Assembly: GCF_011045075.1 (NCBI RefSeq)
Contig: NZ_JAAKZZ010000007.1
Span: forward strand, 1-42,707
Direction of reading: 5' to 3'
Length of the DNA stretch: 42,707 nucleotides
From: Streptomyces boncukensis
GTDB taxonomy: Bacteria > Actinomycetota > Actinomycetes > Streptomycetales > Streptomycetaceae
The notes beneath the pieces were generated by a model. The model saw nothing but the letters and a program-made list of their open reading frames with translations. It was not told the DNA's origin and did no database searches. Of the stretch, positions 41,353-42,707 are shown in pieces. How positions within the stretch are numbered: position 1 is the stretch's first letter; every line of letters starts with the position of its first letter. The translations under genes were made by a program, and so were the position numbers.

Positions 41353-41645
41353 GGAAGCCTCCATCCTGGGCAACTGTGCTCCTGCGCCGGTCTCGGGCAG
41401 GGCGGATATGGCGATATGGGCGGCATAGCCGGAACGGGATGGGTCCCCTTACCCTCTCTCGTTCCGTTGGACGCATTGTGGGTAGAGAAGGCTGAGTTGT
41501 CGGCGCCTCAGTGCCCCCTGTCGGGATGTATGGCACACGCCAACGACACGGAAGGCAAGAGCGGGCGTATTCCGTGGGGCTGGAGTCCACGGCGTATGCG
41601 CCTAGCTTGGTGATCTCATTGATGGTGTCCAGGCGGTCAGGGCTT

Positions 41646-42371
41646 CTAGGAGTGGAACGGCATGCCTTCTTCGGCACCCGTGGCTGAGGGTGGTAATGCG
41701 TTCGCTTCCCCGAGGGGGATCTCGTGGAGGTGCTGGAAGGTGTAGGTGGGCGGGGTGACGTGCTGGCGTTCCCACACCAGCCACACCGTGGAAATCTCGG
41801 CGCTGACACGGGTGTCCGGCAGTAGAGCCCGGCTGATGTGCGAGGCGCACGCGTCCGAGCGCGCGGCCAGCTGCGGGGTGTCCGTGTCTCGCAGTCCGTA
41901 GCCGATCGTCATATGCGGCCAGAAAGGATCACCTGCGGGTGGTATGTCCAGGCCGGCTGTGAGCGTTCCCGCGCGGACGCGGCAGTGCAGCTCGTGGAGT
42001 ACGTCGGCGGGCGCGATGTCGACGACGGCGGCGGACCGGTCCAGGCGCGGGGGCCCGATGTCGGCCCGGATGGGAGCTAGGCCCCGCAGTTCGTCGCGGA
42101 TCGCATCGGCTGCGTCGGCGAGCTGCTCCCCGTCTGCCCGCTTCCCGTCGCTGGTGCGTGACCGGATGGCCTGGATGGTCATGTGCAGATCGCCCGGGGC
42201 GATCAGGGCCAGGAGATCGGTGTAGTCGTGGAGTGCGGTGCGAAGCCGGTCGAAGTAGCGCATCACGTCCGGCTGCTGCTGGGGGAGCCACAGTACGTGG
42301 GGGCGTATCCACTCCGTGTCCGGGCTGCTGGGATGTGCCCACAGGCGGGACGGCTTCATGAACGCTCGCAT
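41646..42371 (-). CDS. 2H phosphoesterase (2'-5' RNA ligase/cyclic phosphodiesterase-like)
   Basis: A 241-residue protein with the two HxT motifs of the 2H phosphoesterase superfamily: GDLHMTIQAI near residue 62 and FWPHMTIGYG near residue 153. Such enzymes open or ligate 2'-5' or 2',3'-cyclic phosphate bonds in RNA or small nucleotides. The N-terminal PHVLWLPQQQPDVMRYFDRL matches the first strand and helix of the fold. The C-terminal 30 residues look disordered. ATG at 42371 has AGGAG seven bases upstream. Some 2H enzymes degrade 2'-5' oligoadenylates or cyclic signalling nucleotides, but the substrate cannot be told here. Confidence 0.85.
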   Translation of the reverse strand: MRAFMKPSRLWAHPSSPDTEWIRPHVLWLPQQQPDVMRYFDRLRTALHDYTDLLALIAPGDLHMTIQAIRSRTSDGKRADGEQLADAADAIRDELRGLAPIRADIGPPRLDRSAAVVDIAPADVLHELHCRVRAGTLTAGLDIPPAGDPFWPHMTIGYGLRDTDTPQLAARSDACASHISRALLPDTRVSAEISTVWLVWERQHVTPPTYTFQHLHEIPLGEANALPPSATGAEEGMPFHS

Positions 42372-42568
42372 GGGCCTTCTCCTAACTGCTGAGGCGCGGG
42401 GAGGTGCGTAAGGAATGTCGCTCGCGGCCAGGCCCCGAATCCTGCACGCTGGGAGGGTTGGTTTCTTTGTTCGAGCAGGCGCTGCCGATTCCCCGGCCGG
42501 GGTGGGCGGGGCGGTGTCTGCCGGTCGTTACCGGGCCGCCTCGTCGGGGTGGTCGGGGATTGTGAGCG

Positions 42569-42707
42569 CTACCGCGAGTTCCCCTCATCCGCCGCTTCAG
42601 AATTCACGAACTCCCGGGGGATGCGGTCTTCGTCGTAGGTGGTCAGCACGGGCAGGTGGTCGGAGGCGGTGCGGGTCTGGGGTGTGTTGAGCGCGCGGTG
42701 GTCGAGG
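42569..42707 (-). CDS. Endonuclease/exonuclease/phosphatase-family protein (C-terminal end only)
   Basis: I translated the last 45 codons from the minus strand: ALNTPQTRTASDHLPVLTTYDED, then a short acidic tail, then a TAG stop at 42569. SDHLPV is the C-terminal catalytic motif of the DNase I/AP-endonuclease-like superfamily, with Asp and His at the active site. The rest lies beyond the right edge, so I cannot tell whether it is a nuclease or a phosphatase. The 197 bases between this stop and the 2H gene show no other gene. Confidence 0.7.
   Translation of the reverse strand, partial: LDHRALNTPQTRTASDHLPVLTTYDEDRIPREFVNSEAADEGNSR

Noticed and set aside
1-42707. tRNA, rRNA, CRISPR arrays and insertion sequences
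   Set aside because: I found no cloverleaf, evenly spaced repeats, transposase motif or terminal inverted repeats by reading; small RNAs cannot be excluded without a covariance search.

Overview
The window is high-GC DNA with almost every codon ending in G or C, frequent GTG starts and Shine-Dalgarno sites of the GGAGG type. It also carries a DUF574-type SAM methyltransferase of a family abundant in Streptomyces. I read it as Streptomyces or a close relative. Every gene I can support lies on the minus strand, so transcription runs from right to left; the long plus-strand open frames are codon-bias shadows.

Right part (about 35.3-42.7 kb): the C-terminal end of an endonuclease/exonuclease/phosphatase-family protein at the edge, a 2H phosphoesterase (2'-5' RNA ligase-like), a DUF574 methyltransferase, and three proteins I do not recognise, one with a zinc-ribbon-like cysteine cluster.

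Middle (21.3-35.1 kb): a complete class 1 DISARM anti-phage system in canonical order, drmD, drmMI, drmA, drmB, drmC. All junctions overlap by 4-8 bases, so it is one operon. Two short palindromes and a direct repeat sit in the leader before drmD.

Left part (1-21.1 kb): a phage-type head module directly downstream of DISARM: a small cysteine-rich protein, a four-helix membrane protein, an HK97-type portal, a huge open frame, two small proteins, an RMF/CrpP-like protein and a prohead protease that runs off the left edge. No terminase gene is visible. This is a prophage, phage-plasmid or phage-derived element carrying DISARM as cargo or inserted beside it.

The most unusual object is the 5476-codon frame between portal and protease, the place where a MuF-type head protein is often encoded. 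It holds a DarB-like N6-adenine methyltransferase plus SF2/SNF2 helicase, four copies of one module, an array of small SH3/KOW-like barrels and a degenerate zincin-like C-terminus. This fits a virion-delivered 'polyvalent' protein that helps incoming DNA survive host defences. By codon third-position bias the frame is a composite. In two stretches another frame is the coding one: an intact 111-aa gene at 14311-14646, and a shorter stretch near 7.74-7.99 kb. The frame therefore looks like three adjacent polyvalent genes (A, B, C) joined in one open frame, with a small gene still embedded between A and B.

Together the element appears to combine DISARM, which would defend the resident cell, with a giant methyltransferase-helicase that would help the element itself enter new cells.
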